Positions 49,737 through 59,263 of a stretch of DNA of 64,000 nucleotides are shown piece by piece. Location: NCBI RefSeq assembly GCF_002563655.1, contig NZ_PDIY01000001.1:2392001-2456000 (forward strand). Reading direction: 5' to 3'. Each line of letters starts with the position of its first letter. Positions within the stretch are counted from its first letter, which is position 1. The position numbers and the translations under genes were made by a program. The stretch comes from Bacillus sp. es.034 (GTDB taxonomy: Bacteria; Bacillota; Bacilli; Bacillales; Bacillaceae_B). Under the pieces are notes generated by a model. The model searched no databases. It had not been told where the DNA came from and saw only the letters and a list, made by a program, of their open reading frames with translations.

Positions 49737-49770
49737 AAGAGAGGTTCTTTCAGGAACCTCTCTTTTTTTT
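49737..49770 (+). terminator. Terminator after sodA
   Basis: AAGAGAGGTTC (49737-49747) pairs perfectly with GAACCTCTCTT (49754-49764), then a T-run. Confidence 0.92.
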
Positions 49771-49827
49771 GTATAAGTTCCTCCCCTTTTTCACAAGATA
49801 GGGGTACGTTAAAGGGGAGTTTTACAT

Positions 49828-51042
49828 ATGAGCAGCTTTAAAAGAATATTAGGTGACATTGATTTAACGAAAGATCTGACTTTGCTCCTGTTGATCGGGG
49901 GGTTATACTCCTTGAGTATCGCCCTTTCGAACACATTTGTGAACATCTACTTATGGAAGCAGTCTGGTGAATTCATTGATTTGGGTGTCTATAATTTAAC
50001 CGTTGTCATCTTTCAGCCCCTTACATTCATTTTAGCTGGAAGGTTGGCAAAGAAAGTGGACCGGGTGATTGTCTTACGCTTCGGTGTTATTTTTTTGGCT
50101 CTCTTTTACATATCCGTATTGGCATTCGGAGAATCGGCAGAAGATTATCTTGTCGTGTTGGGAGCGTTACTTGGGATCGGCTATGGTTTTTACTGGTTAG
50201 CCTTCAATGTCTTAACCTTCGAAATCACCGAACCTGAAACAAGGGATTTCTTCAATGGCTTCCTTGGTACTCTGACGTCTGCCGGGGGAATGATCGGACC
50301 GATCCTCGCCGGTTTCATCATTTCAAGGTTTGCTTCCTTCAAGGGGTATACCATTGTATTCGGAATCTCTCTTTTGCTTTTTTTTATCGCAGTCATTATG
50401 AGTTTCTTTCTTAGGAGGAGGCCGGCATCCGGACGCTATCTCTTCCTCAGGATCCTGGAGGAAAGAAAGCACAATCACAATTGGCGCTTCATCACAAATG
50501 CCCACTTTTTCCAGGGGCTGAGGGAAGGAACCTTCATCTTCATCATTTCGGTGTTTGTCTTCATCAGTACGGGAAGTGAATTTGCCATCGGTACCTTTGG
50601 CTTGATCAACTCGGGCATTGCCTTTGTAGGCTATTATGTCGCTTCCCGGGTCATAAAGAAAAACCTGAGAAAGAGGGCTATTCTTTTAGGTGGAATTCTT
50701 CTTTATCTCGCCATATTCCTGATTGTATTCGATGTCACGTATACGAAATTATTGCTTTATGCAGGGATCATCGCCATTGCCTATCCCATCCTGCTCGTCC
50801 CTTATATCTCAATGACATATGATGTGATCGGTACGGGATGGAATGCAGCTGAAATGAGGATCGAATACATTGTGGTCAGGGAAATCTTCTTGAACCTGGG
50901 TAGGATTGTATCGGTTCTTGCCTTCATCATAGCCGTGACCTTCTTTAATCAGGAAGAAAGCATCCCGATACTCCTATTGATACTTGGGGCTGGACATAGC
51001 CTGATTTATTTATTTGTACGTAAAGTCGTGCTGCCTTTATAA
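49828..51042 (+). CDS. yqgE: MFS transporter YqgE-like
   Basis: 404-residue major facilitator with 12 predicted helices, function unknown. It starts ATG 49828 behind AAAGGGGAG; first helix from about residue 17 (LTLLLLIGGLYSLSIALSNTF). No substrate motif is recognised; sits between sodA and pbpA as yqgE does in B. subtilis. Confidence 0.8.
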   Translation: MSSFKRILGDIDLTKDLTLLLLIGGLYSLSIALSNTFVNIYLWKQSGEFIDLGVYNLTVVIFQPLTFILAGRLAKKVDRVIVLRFGVIFLALFYISVLAFGESAEDYLVVLGALLGIGYGFYWLAFNVLTFEITEPETRDFFNGFLGTLTSAGGMIGPILAGFIISRFASFKGYTIVFGISLLLFFIAVIMSFFLRRRPASGRYLFLRILEERKHNHNWRFITNAHFFQGLREGTFIFIISVFVFISTGSEFAIGTFGLINSGIAFVGYYVASRVIKKNLRKRAILLGGILLYLAIFLIVFDVTYTKLLLYAGIIAIAYPILLVPYISMTYDVIGTGWNAAEMRIEYIVVREIFLNLGRIVSVLAFIIAVTFFNQEESIPILLLILGAGHSLIYLFVRKVVLPL

Positions 51043-51054
51043 GGGACTTAATAC

Positions 51055-51081
51055 AAAGAGAGGGAAAGATTTCCTCTCTTT
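51055..51081 (+). terminator. Terminator after yqgE
   Basis: AAAGAGAGGGAAA pairs with TTTCCTCTCTTT around a very short loop. The 3' arm supplies the T-rich tract. Confidence 0.7.
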
Positions 51082-51224
51082 ACTTATGGCTAGATTATCC
51101 TTGAAATTTTCTATAAAATAAGGGGAGGGTAAAGATGATTCTGTTTCCTCCTTGTTAGATATCCAATCAACCGGGAACGAAACAAGGACAGAGAGATTTT
51201 TACATAGAGGAAGGGCTGGAAGAC

Positions 51225-53396
51225 TTGAAAAAAAATAAGAGAAAAAGAAAGACGCATGTTCCCGTCAGGATGAATCTGCTGTTTTTTGCCGTGTTCTTAT
51301 TATTTTCCCTTCTTGTACTTAGACTTGGACTTGTTCAGATCGTGAATGGGGAGAGCTATAAAAAAGAAGTGGAAAGAACGGAAGATGTCGTGGTCAATAC
51401 AGGTGTGCCACGAGGGAAAATGTACGACCGTTATGGGAATGTGATCGTCGATAATATTCCGCTGAATGCCATTACATATACAAGGGCAAATAATACGAAA
51501 ATCGATGAAATGATCGAAGTCGCGTCCAGGCTATCCCGGTTTATCGAAAAAGATACGGGAGACGTGACTGAGCGGGACAAAAAGGACTATTGGATCATCA
51601 AGCATCCTGAAGCAGCGGATGCAAAAGTATCGGACGGGGAAGTCAAAAAGCTCCAAAGCAATGAAGAACTTTCTGAAGAAGATGTGAACAAAAAAGTGTA
51701 TCAGATGAGGCTCGACCGGATTACCGAGAAAGAGCTTGATTCCCTCACTGAAAATGACCTTGAGATCATCGCCATTTATCGTGAGTTCTCCAGTGGCTAT
51801 GCGCTGAATCCTCAGATTGTGAAGAATGAAGGAGTCACTCCGGAAGAATTCGCAACGGTCAGTGAGCATCTGAGTGAACTTCCAGGTGTCAACACGACGA
51901 CGGATTGGAAGCGTTCCTACGTATTTGATGATACGTTACGGACCATTTTAGGGAACGTGTCCTCTTCAAGGGAAGGATTGCCAAAGAATTTGGTGGATTC
52001 CTATTTAGCTCAGGATTATAACCGGAATGATCGCGTAGGTAAGAGCTATGTGGAACTTGAATATGAAGATGTCCTTCAAGGACAAAAGGAACAGATCAAG
52101 AACGTCACCAAAGGCGGGAGTGTGCTCGAATCCGTCCTTGTTCAAGAAGGACAGCGAGGCAAGGATATCGTCCTTACCATCGATATGGAACTTCAGCGGG
52201 AAGTCGAAAAAATAATCGAAGAAGAATTAAGCAAACAGATTGTCCACCGGAACGCATCTCCGGATCTTGACCGGGCATATGTTGTCATGATTGACCCGAA
52301 TACCGGGGAGATCCTGGCGATGGCTGGTAAACAATATGTCAAGAACCCTGAAACGGGCAAATACGAAATGCGGGATGCTGCACTGGGAACCTTTACATCT
52401 TCCTATGAAGTAGGTTCTGTTGTGAAAGGTGCAACGGTATTAACGGGATATATGACCGGGAAATTGACGCCGGGTGAGGTTTTGATTGATGAACCGTTAA
52501 GGATCAAAGGGACTAATCCGAAAACATCCTGGTTCAATAAATACCAGCAAATCCCGATGACCGATTTATACGCATTGGAGAAGTCTTCCAACGCCTACAT
52601 GTGGAAGGTTGCCTTGAAAATTGCCGGTGGCCGGTATATACCGAATGAGCCGATTGTAAACAATCCTGCAGCGTTCGATGTGTTCAGGAATCACTACGCT
52701 CAATTTGGTTTAGGTGTCCCGACAGGCATCGACCTGCCCGGTGAATCTGCCGGTCTTACAGGAACCAAAACAGATCCCGGGTTCTTACTGGACTTGGCGA
52801 TCGGTCAGTTTGATACGTACACTACCATGCAGCTGGCACAATATGTTTCCACCATCGCCAACGATGGTTACCGTGTACAGCCTCATATTATGAAGGAAAT
52901 AAGGGAACCGACCAACGAAAAGGAAAGCCTCGGTCCCATCCTTTTCGAGAAAGAGACGAATGTATTAAATCGCATCGATGCGACACAGGAACAGATCGAA
53001 CATGTCCAAAAAGGTTTCTATCGCGTTTACCATAACCCTGAAGGAACGGGTTACTTATTTCATGACGCACCGTATAATGCAGCAGGTAAATCCGGTACAG
53101 CTGAGACGTATATTGACGGGGAACTGAGTTATAACACCACGTTGATTGGATATGCGCCTTACGATAATCCTGAGGTGGCATATGCGACTGTGGTGCCGGC
53201 CTCTCATATACAGGCAAGCGGTGTGGCAGATCCATATGTGAATAAGTACATCTCAAGACGGGTGATGGATAAGTACTTTGAATTAAAGAAGAAGCGTGCC
53301 GAAGAAGAGAAAGATCCCACTTCTGTAAACAAGAAAGTCGAGAATGCGGAAGAGGCAGAAGAGCAAATGCAGAAGGAAAGAGAACAGAATAACTAA
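51225..53396 (+). CDS. pbpA: Penicillin-binding protein 2A (class B transpeptidase)
   Basis: Elongation-specific monofunctional transpeptidase, 723 residues. The start is TTG 51225. It has a basic N-terminus (KKNKRKRKTHVPVR), one membrane helix (LLFFAVFLLFSLLVLRLGLV), the dimerization domain (about 60-330), and the transpeptidase domain with SVVK in YEVGSVVKGATV, SSN in EKSSNAYMW, and KSG in AAGKSGTAE. The C-terminus is charged. Corresponds to yqgF/pbpA of B. subtilis; crosslinks lateral peptidoglycan. Confidence 0.94.
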   Translation: MKKNKRKRKTHVPVRMNLLFFAVFLLFSLLVLRLGLVQIVNGESYKKEVERTEDVVVNTGVPRGKMYDRYGNVIVDNIPLNAITYTRANNTKIDEMIEVASRLSRFIEKDTGDVTERDKKDYWIIKHPEAADAKVSDGEVKKLQSNEELSEEDVNKKVYQMRLDRITEKELDSLTENDLEIIAIYREFSSGYALNPQIVKNEGVTPEEFATVSEHLSELPGVNTTTDWKRSYVFDDTLRTILGNVSSSREGLPKNLVDSYLAQDYNRNDRVGKSYVELEYEDVLQGQKEQIKNVTKGGSVLESVLVQEGQRGKDIVLTIDMELQREVEKIIEEELSKQIVHRNASPDLDRAYVVMIDPNTGEILAMAGKQYVKNPETGKYEMRDAALGTFTSSYEVGSVVKGATVLTGYMTGKLTPGEVLIDEPLRIKGTNPKTSWFNKYQQIPMTDLYALEKSSNAYMWKVALKIAGGRYIPNEPIVNNPAAFDVFRNHYAQFGLGVPTGIDLPGESAGLTGTKTDPGFLLDLAIGQFDTYTTMQLAQYVSTIANDGYRVQPHIMKEIREPTNEKESLGPILFEKETNVLNRIDATQEQIEHVQKGFYRVYHNPEGTGYLFHDAPYNAAGKSGTAETYIDGELSYNTTLIGYAPYDNPEVAYATVVPASHIQASGVADPYVNKYISRRVMDKYFELKKKRAEEEKDPTSVNKKVENAEEAEEQMQKEREQNN

Positions 53397-53402
53397 TTTA
53401 AC

Positions 53403-53446
53403 AAGCTGATTCATGGGAAAATGGTTCCATGAATCAGCTTTTTTAT
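53403..53446 (+). terminator. Terminator after pbpA
   Basis: AAGCTGATTCATGG (53403-53416) pairs perfectly with CCATGAATCAGCTT (53427-53440), then TTTTTA. Confidence 0.92.
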
Positions 53447-53604
53447 TGTGCATCATACCATCAAGCCACAAATAGGCTTCTTGAATTCATGAAAAAAAGA
53501 CATTTTTTTATGATCATACATAATTTATCACACATTGCTTAATACTACTGTTAATAAGGGTTTGAAGCATTTATGACCGCGAAATCATAAAGAAAAATGT
53601 CGAA

Positions 53605-53643
53605 TTTACAAAACCTTTACAATCGATTAAAACACAATTAACA
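53605..53643 (+). promoter_or_regulatory. PhoP box: four half-sites upstream of pstS
   Basis: TTTACA (53605-53610), TTTACA (53616-53621), TTAAAA (53627-53632) and TTAACA (53638-53643), at an exact 11-bp period. This is the pattern of a Pho box for PhoP dimers on one face of the DNA. The pst promoter -10 should lie just downstream (TATTAA near 53650). Confidence 0.85.
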
Positions 53644-53704
53644 CTCATCTATTAATCTAGTACTCGTAGGACAAAACAACCAATATCTTAGGGGGAATTA
53701 AAGA

Positions 53705-54616
53705 ATGAAGAACTTCAAGAAATACGGTCTGCTTTTAATCATCGCAACGCTCGTGGCATTTGCCGCTGCATGTGGGAATGGAAGCAGTACAGATGAAAAT
53801 GCTGGAGACGACAATAAAGATTCAGAAACAGCTTCTGGTTCAATCGTAGTTTCAGGTTCTTCTGCAATGCAACCACTTGTTGCAGCAGCAGCTGAAGAAT
53901 TCATGGCAGAAAATCCGGATGCAGACATCCAAGTTAACGCTGGAGGATCTGGTACAGGATTATCCCAAGTTTCTGAAGGATCAGTTCAAATCGGTAACTC
54001 TGATGTATTCGCTGAAGAAAAAGAAGGAATCCCGGCGGACGAGTTAGTTGACCATAAAGTAGCGGTTGTAGGTATGACAGCTGCAGTTAATCCTAATGTT
54101 GGTATCGAAGACATTTCTAAAGAAGATCTTAAAAAAGTATTCACTGGTGAAATCAAGAACTGGAAAGAGCTTGGTGGCAAAGATCAAAAGATCACTCTTG
54201 TAAACCGTCCTGACTCTTCTGGTACTCGTGCTACATTCGTGAAATTCGGTCTTGATGGAGAAACTCCTGCTGAAGGAATCACAGAAGATTCTTCAAACAC
54301 TGTTAAGAAAATCATCAGCGAAACAGATGGAGCAATCGGTTACCTTGCTTTCTCTTACTTCACAGATGACAGCGTGACTCCACTTGCAGTTGATGGTGTG
54401 AAAGCAACAGACGAAAACGTACAAAAAGGTGAATTCCCAATCTGGGCTTATCAACACTCTTACACTAAAGGTGAAGCGGAAGGTTTAGCTAAAACATTCC
54501 TTGACTACATGATGAGTGAAGATGTTCAAACTGGTTTATTGAAAGACCAAGGCTACATCGCTTCTACAAAGATGGAAGTAGAGCGTGACGCTGAAGGGAA
54601 ACAAACAAAGAAGTAA
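53705..54616 (+). CDS. pstS: Phosphate-binding lipoprotein PstS
   Basis: Extracellular phosphate-binding lipoprotein of the Pst ABC importer, 303 residues. It has a lipoprotein signal (YGLLLIIATLVAFAAAC; lipidated Cys23), an acidic linker, and the mature domain with the phosphate-binding residues in VSGSSAMQPLV, GSGTGLSQVSEGSVQIGNSD and RPDSSGTRATF. RBS AGGGGGAA precedes ATG 53705. A stem-loop, not a terminator, separates it from pstC. Confidence 0.96.
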   Translation: MKNFKKYGLLLIIATLVAFAAACGNGSSTDENAGDDNKDSETASGSIVVSGSSAMQPLVAAAAEEFMAENPDADIQVNAGGSGTGLSQVSEGSVQIGNSDVFAEEKEGIPADELVDHKVAVVGMTAAVNPNVGIEDISKEDLKKVFTGEIKNWKELGGKDQKITLVNRPDSSGTRATFVKFGLDGETPAEGITEDSSNTVKKIISETDGAIGYLAFSYFTDDSVTPLAVDGVKATDENVQKGEFPIWAYQHSYTKGEAEGLAKTFLDYMMSEDVQTGLLKDQGYIASTKMEVERDAEGKQTKK

Positions 54617-54640
54617 ATGATGATGCAATTAAATAAATTG

Positions 54641-54672
54641 ATAGGGTAGATGCTCGAGGGCATTTACCCTAT
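54641..54672 (+). other. Intercistronic stem-loop between pstS and pstC
   Basis: ATAGGGTAGATGC (54641-54653) pairs with GCATTTACCCTAT (54660-54672), one G-U pair, six-nt loop, and no T-run. It probably acts as a 3' stabiliser of the pstS mRNA end or a weak attenuator, giving more PstS than the permease. Confidence 0.7.
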
Positions 54673-54694
54673 TATCTCGTATTTAGGGGTGTTT

Positions 54695-55618
54695 ATGGAT
54701 ATGGAAAACAAGCTACCTGCCTCAAAGAGGCTGATCAAAAGCAATAGATCTTGGATGAACGGTGAATTTAAGGGAAGATTCTTAGTGACATTAAGCGCAG
54801 TCATCATGATTGCCGCAACAATTTCCATCACCATTTTCTTAACTTCAAAAGGGTTGCAATCATTTATTAAAAATGGTGTAAGTCCAATTGAGTTCTTAAC
54901 CAGCCCGGATTGGAAGCCTACAGGTGAGAATCCAATGTATGGTGCTCTTCCGTTCATTTTCGGTTCCTTTGCGGTTACGATTCTTTCTGCTCTCATTGCA
55001 GCACCGCTAGGTATTGGAGCAGCTATCTTTATGACGGATATTGCCCCATCATGGGGAAGAAAAATCATGCAGCCGATTGTAGAACTCCTTGTCGGGATCC
55101 CGTCCGTTGTTTATGGATTTATAGGGCTTACAGTATTGGTCCCATTTATTCGATCTAATACTTCCGGTATAGGGTTTTCATTGCTTGCCGGTATGATCGT
55201 ATTATCCGTGATGATTTTGCCGACCATCACAACCATTGCCACAGACGCCATGAGTTCATTGCCGAAAAGTCTTCGGGATGGATCATATGCATTAGGGGCA
55301 ACAAGATGGCAAACTATTAGAAAAGTATTAATCCCTGCAGCATTGCCAACATTATTGACAGCAGTCGTACTGGGTATGGCAAGAGCATTTGGTGAAGCAC
55401 TTGCTGTTCAAATGGTCATAGGTAATACAAGAGATCTTCCTCAAAGTATAGTAGATGCGTCGGCAACGTTGACAACGATCATTACGTTAAATATGGGACA
55501 TACCACTTATGGAAGCGTAGAGAACAACACGCTCTGGTCTATGGGCCTCATTCTATTAATCATGTCATTCATATTTATCTTATTAATCCGCTACTTATCA
55601 TCGAGGAGGAAAGTCTAA
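54695..55618 (+). CDS. pstC: Phosphate ABC transporter permease PstC
   Basis: Inner membrane permease of the Pst importer, 307 residues from ATG 54695 (MDMENKLPASKRLIKSN) behind AGGGG; a second ATG two codons later is possible. It has six hydrophobic helices and the EAA loop region DAMSSLPKSLRDGSYALGAT. It ends in the taATG overlapping the start of pstA. Confidence 0.94.
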   Translation: MDMENKLPASKRLIKSNRSWMNGEFKGRFLVTLSAVIMIAATISITIFLTSKGLQSFIKNGVSPIEFLTSPDWKPTGENPMYGALPFIFGSFAVTILSALIAAPLGIGAAIFMTDIAPSWGRKIMQPIVELLVGIPSVVYGFIGLTVLVPFIRSNTSGIGFSLLAGMIVLSVMILPTITTIATDAMSSLPKSLRDGSYALGATRWQTIRKVLIPAALPTLLTAVVLGMARAFGEALAVQMVIGNTRDLPQSIVDASATLTTIITLNMGHTTYGSVENNTLWSMGLILLIMSFIFILLIRYLSSRRKV

Positions 55619-56505
55619 TGAATAGTAAGAGAGCAGACAAGATCGCCACTGGCGTGTTCATTGGAATTGCAACAATCATTATAGCCCTTTTAGTGGCTCT
55701 ATTCTCATATATTTTAGTGAAGGGTTTACCATATGTAACATGGGACTTCCTTACAACCCCATCCAGTGCAGTCCGTGCCGGGGGAGGGATTCGGGATCAA
55801 TTATTTAATTCATTCTATATCCTGATCATCACGATGATCATTACGGTGCCCCTTGGTGTCGGCGGAGGCATCTATATGGCTGAATACGCAAAGCCTGGTA
55901 AGATCACGAATACCATTCGTTCTTGTATTGAAGTATTGGCCTCATTACCATCTATCGTCATCGGAATGTTTGGACTATTGGTGTTCGTAAATACAACGGG
56001 TTGGGGATATACCATTATAGGTGGAGCCCTGGCACTTACGGTATTTAATCTTCCTGTATTGGTTCGTGTAAGTGAAGATGCCATCAGAGGCGTACCGCGT
56101 GAGTTGAAAGAGGCGAGCCTGGCCCTTGGGATCACCAATTGGCACACTGTTAAAACCGTGCTCATCCCGGGTGCATTCCCGTCTATCTTGACAGGTGCGA
56201 TCCTTGCATCGGGTCGTGTATTCGGTGAGGCTGCTGCCTTATTATTTACAGCCGGCCTGTCGACTCCGAGATTGAACTATTTGGATTGGAATCCAGTTTC
56301 GCCTACATCACCTTTAAATCTATTCAGACCGGCTGAGACCCTTGCCGTTCACATCTGGTCAGTCAACACCCAGGGGTTGATTCCCGATGTAGACGAAAAA
56401 GCAGCCGGTGCATCAGCTGTTCTGATCCTATGTGTCTTGATTTTCAATCTGGGTGCACGGTTCATCGGAAGCTACATTCATAATAAAATGACAGCGACAA
56501 AATAA
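55618..56505 (+). CDS. pstA: Phosphate ABC transporter permease PstA
   Basis: Second permease subunit of the Pst importer, 295 residues, six helices. The EAA motif is visible as EDAIRGVPRELKEASLALGI. It starts one base before the pstC frame ends (TAATG), so translation is coupled. pstB1 follows after 18 nt. Confidence 0.95.
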   Translation: MNSKRADKIATGVFIGIATIIIALLVALFSYILVKGLPYVTWDFLTTPSSAVRAGGGIRDQLFNSFYILIITMIITVPLGVGGGIYMAEYAKPGKITNTIRSCIEVLASLPSIVIGMFGLLVFVNTTGWGYTIIGGALALTVFNLPVLVRVSEDAIRGVPRELKEASLALGITNWHTVKTVLIPGAFPSILTGAILASGRVFGEAAALLFTAGLSTPRLNYLDWNPVSPTSPLNLFRPAETLAVHIWSVNTQGLIPDVDEKAAGASAVLILCVLIFNLGARFIGSYIHNKMTATK

Positions 56506-56523
56506 TAGAAGGTGTGATAGTAC

Positions 56524-57339
56524 ATGTCGGTTCAATTAGAAAATAGACAGGAGCGCTCTTCAGGAGTGGCTGAACAAATCAAAAAAGAGACCATCATTGA
56601 TGTTCAGAATTTAAATTTCTATTACGGGGAAAATCACGCCGTAAAAAATATTAATATGGAAATCGAAAAAAATGCAGTAACAGCATTGATCGGCCCTTCA
56701 GGCTGTGGAAAGTCAACCTTTTTACGAACGATTAATCGGATGAATGATTTAGTGCCAATCGCCCGTGCAGAAGGGAAAATCATGTATGAAGATGTGAATC
56801 TTCTCGCTAAGAACATTGATGTTGTGGCCCTTCGAAAAGAAATTGGGATGGTTTTCCAAAAGCCAAATCCATTCAGTAAGTCCATTTATGAAAATATTGT
56901 TCATGCACTGAAATTTACCGGAATCAAAAAGAAAAGTGTGCTGAATGAACTTGTAGAAGAAAGCTTAACGAAAGCGGCACTTTGGGATGAAGTGAAAGAC
57001 CGCCTTCATACTTCAGCACTCTCACTATCCGGTGGGCAGCAGCAGCGTTTATGTATTGCACGGACCATTGCCATGAAACCGACTGTCATGCTACTTGATG
57101 AACCGTCCTCAGCACTGGACCCGATTTCAAATGCGAAGATTGAAGAATTGATCACCGATTTGAAGAAGGAGTACACGATTGTGGTTGTGACTCATAACAT
57201 GGGTCAGGCGTCCCGTGTTTCTGATAAAACGGCATTCTTTTATAATGGAGATTTAGTTGAGTTTGACCAGACAGAGAAAATCTTCACAAATCCATCGGAA
57301 AAGAGAACGGAAGACTATATTTCAGGGCGTTTCAGTTGA
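56524..57339 (+). CDS. pstB1: Phosphate ABC transporter ATPase PstB (copy 1)
   Basis: ATPase of the Pst importer, 271 residues. Walker [21 protein letters not shown], signature [18 protein letters not shown], Walker [16 protein letters not shown] and [18 protein letters not shown] are present. An N-terminal extension of about 25 residues precedes the domain. A second paralogue follows; B. subtilis has the same duplication. Confidence 0.95.
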   Translation: MSVQLENRQERSSGVAEQIKKETIIDVQNLNFYYGENHAVKNINMEIEKNAVTALIGPSGCGKSTFLRTINRMNDLVPIARAEGKIMYEDVNLLAKNIDVVALRKEIGMVFQKPNPFSKSIYENIVHALKFTGIKKKSVLNELVEESLTKAALWDEVKDRLHTSALSLSGGQQQRLCIARTIAMKPTVMLLDEPSSALDPISNAKIEELITDLKKEYTIVVVTHNMGQASRVSDKTAFFYNGDLVEFDQTEKIFTNPSEKRTEDYISGRFS

Positions 57340-57362
57340 TCAATTAGTTGGAGGGGTTTCAC

Positions 57363-58136
57363 GTGTCAGTAGCTACAACGAAAAAAACGGCATTTAACGT
57401 AAACGACTTAAATTTATGGTATGGAAATAACTATGCGTTAAAAAACATTACATTTCCTATTTATGATAAAGAGGTTACAGCGATCATTGGACCATCAGGA
57501 TGCGGAAAATCGACATTCGTAAAAACATTGAACCTGATGAATCGTTCGGTTCCCGGGATTAAAATGTCCGGAGAAATCAATTATGACGGGACGAATATTC
57601 TTTCAGACAAGATCGATTTAGTTGAATTGAGAAGAAAAGTGGGGATGGTGTTCCAAAAGGGGAATCCTTTTCCGCAAAGCATTTATAACAACATAACGTT
57701 CGGACCGAAAGTGCATGGGGTCAAAAAGAAGAAAGAGCTTGATGAGATCGTGGAATCCACATTAAAGAGTGTTGCGTTATGGGACGAAGTAAAGGATCGT
57801 TTAGATGCTCCCGCGATGGGACTTTCGGGTGGACAGCAACAGCGTCTGTGCATTGCAAGGGCACTTGCGACAAAACCTGAAATCCTTCTGATGGACGAAC
57901 CGACGTCAGCTCTCGATCCCATCTCCACTGTCAAAATCGAAGAGCTGATCGGTGAGCTCAAGAAACAATATACGATTGTCATTGTCACTCATAATATGCA
58001 GCAGGCAGCAAGGGTTTCTGATAAAACAGCCTTTTTCCTATTAGGGGACTTGATTGAACTGGACGAAACGGATAAAATATTTTCTAATCCCAGCGATAAA
58101 AGAACGGAAGACTATGTGTCCGGTCGATTTGGATAA
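57363..58136 (+). CDS. pstB2: Phosphate ABC transporter ATPase PstB (copy 2)
   Basis: Second PstB paralogue, 257 residues. I use GTG 57363 behind GGAGGGG; the frame opens five codons earlier with TTG. Walker [20 protein letters not shown], signature [16 protein letters not shown] and Walker [16 protein letters not shown] are intact. Whether the two copies form homo- or heterodimers cannot be told from sequence. Confidence 0.94.
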   Translation: MSVATTKKTAFNVNDLNLWYGNNYALKNITFPIYDKEVTAIIGPSGCGKSTFVKTLNLMNRSVPGIKMSGEINYDGTNILSDKIDLVELRRKVGMVFQKGNPFPQSIYNNITFGPKVHGVKKKKELDEIVESTLKSVALWDEVKDRLDAPAMGLSGGQQQRLCIARALATKPEILLMDEPTSALDPISTVKIEELIGELKKQYTIVIVTHNMQQAARVSDKTAFFLLGDLIELDETDKIFSNPSDKRTEDYVSGRFG

Positions 58137-58191
58137 CGTGCACGTTGAAAGAAAAAGGTTCTTCATCATTACTTAGCAAAGGGGAATAAGT

Positions 58192-58851
58192 ATGGCGATA
58201 AGAAGAAATTTCGATAATAATTTAAAAGAGTTAAAAGACAAACTTTTCGATATGGCGGATCTTGCCAAAGTGTCTTTAAAAGAGTCCGTGGTAGCCTTGA
58301 AGACACAGGATATCGAAAAAGCAGAGGAAATCATCAAAAAAGATCACATCATCAATCAATATGATAATGAAATCAATAATCTTGCCATCATTCTCATTGC
58401 GAAAGAATCTCCCGTCGCAACGGACTTACGGAAAATCATCTCTGCATTAAGGATCTGTTCTGAAATTGAACGGATCGGGGATATGGCTACGAATATCGCG
58501 AAATCAACCTTGCATATCGGAAACCAGAAGTTGATCAAGCCGATTGAAGAAATCCCGAGAATGCTCTCGATTGCTGAAGAAATGCTCGAAGAAGCACTTA
58601 CCGCTTTTTATAGCGAGGATGCTTCCCTGGCAAAAAAAGTGGCGGATCGTGATGATGAAGTCGACGAGTTATATGGTAAATTAGTAAAGGAACTCATGAC
58701 CTATATCCCGAACTATCCAAATGAAATCAGTCAGATCACCCAGCTGGCGTTTACATGCAGATACATTGAACGCGTAGCGGACCACGTGACGAATATTTGT
58801 GAAAACGTCATTTTCTTAGTGACCGGAGAACGGTTTGATTTGAATAACTAA
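58192..58851 (+). CDS. phoU: Phosphate regulator PhoU
   Basis: Phosphate transport regulator with two PhoU three-helix repeats, 219 residues. The conserved metal-binding ERIGDMATNIAKS and ERVADHVTNICENVI motifs, one per repeat, are visible. It dampens Pst activity and links it to the PhoR/PhoP system in other bacteria. RBS AAAGGGGA precedes ATG 58192. It closes the pst operon. Confidence 0.94.
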   Translation: MAIRRNFDNNLKELKDKLFDMADLAKVSLKESVVALKTQDIEKAEEIIKKDHIINQYDNEINNLAIILIAKESPVATDLRKIISALRICSEIERIGDMATNIAKSTLHIGNQKLIKPIEEIPRMLSIAEEMLEEALTAFYSEDASLAKKVADRDDEVDELYGKLVKELMTYIPNYPNEISQITQLAFTCRYIERVADHVTNICENVIFLVTGERFDLNN

Positions 58852-58871
58852 CCGAAAACGGCATATATGTA

Positions 58872-58910
58872 AAAACGGCTTATTCCAACAGTGGAGTAAG
58901 CCGTTTTGTT
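58872..58910. terminator. Bidirectional terminator after phoU
   Basis: AAAACGGCTTATTCCA (58872-58887) pairs with TGGAGTAAGCCGTTTT (58892-58907), one G-U pair; T-runs on both strands. Confidence 0.9.
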
Positions 58911-58930
58911 CTAAGCATTTATGTTCGCCG

Positions 58931-59263
58931 CTATGAGTCCTGAATGATAGAGAGGACTTCTTGTTTGGAGAGTGTGGATTGTTTTGTGATCTGATCCACT
59001 TTTACACCTTGCTTGTAAAGGGAAATCACTTGATTCTTAATGATTTCGTTAATTGGACTTTTGTGAAGGGTCATCTCCCCATCCAACATGAGCTCTTCTT
59101 CCAAAACGCTGATTCGCTTCTTCAATTTATAATGCTCCTGCAGTACATTCATCGATAATTCTTCCATGTCTTTTTCAATATCGCGATACCGATCCCGTTG
59201 GAAAAACGAAATGACAAGTAATAGGATAGAGAAGCTTACTAATCCAATGAACAGGTAAGTCAC
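58931..59263 (-). CDS. Small membrane-anchored coiled-coil protein with HTH-like tail
   Basis: 110-residue protein that I do not recognise. One N-terminal membrane helix (YLFIGLVSFSILLLVISFF), then a coiled-coil (about 25-62, DIEKDMEELSMNVLQEHYKL), and a C-terminal helix-turn-helix-like segment (LYKQGVKVDQITKQSTLSK, about 82-103). The start is GTG behind GGGGTGATAAA. It may correspond to a small B. subtilis gene downstream of pst (yqzD region), but that is from memory of gene order only. Confidence 0.6.
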   Translation of the reverse strand: MTYLFIGLVSFSILLLVISFFQRDRYRDIEKDMEELSMNVLQEHYKLKKRISVLEEELMLDGEMTLHKSPINEIIKNQVISLYKQGVKVDQITKQSTLSKQEVLSIIQDS

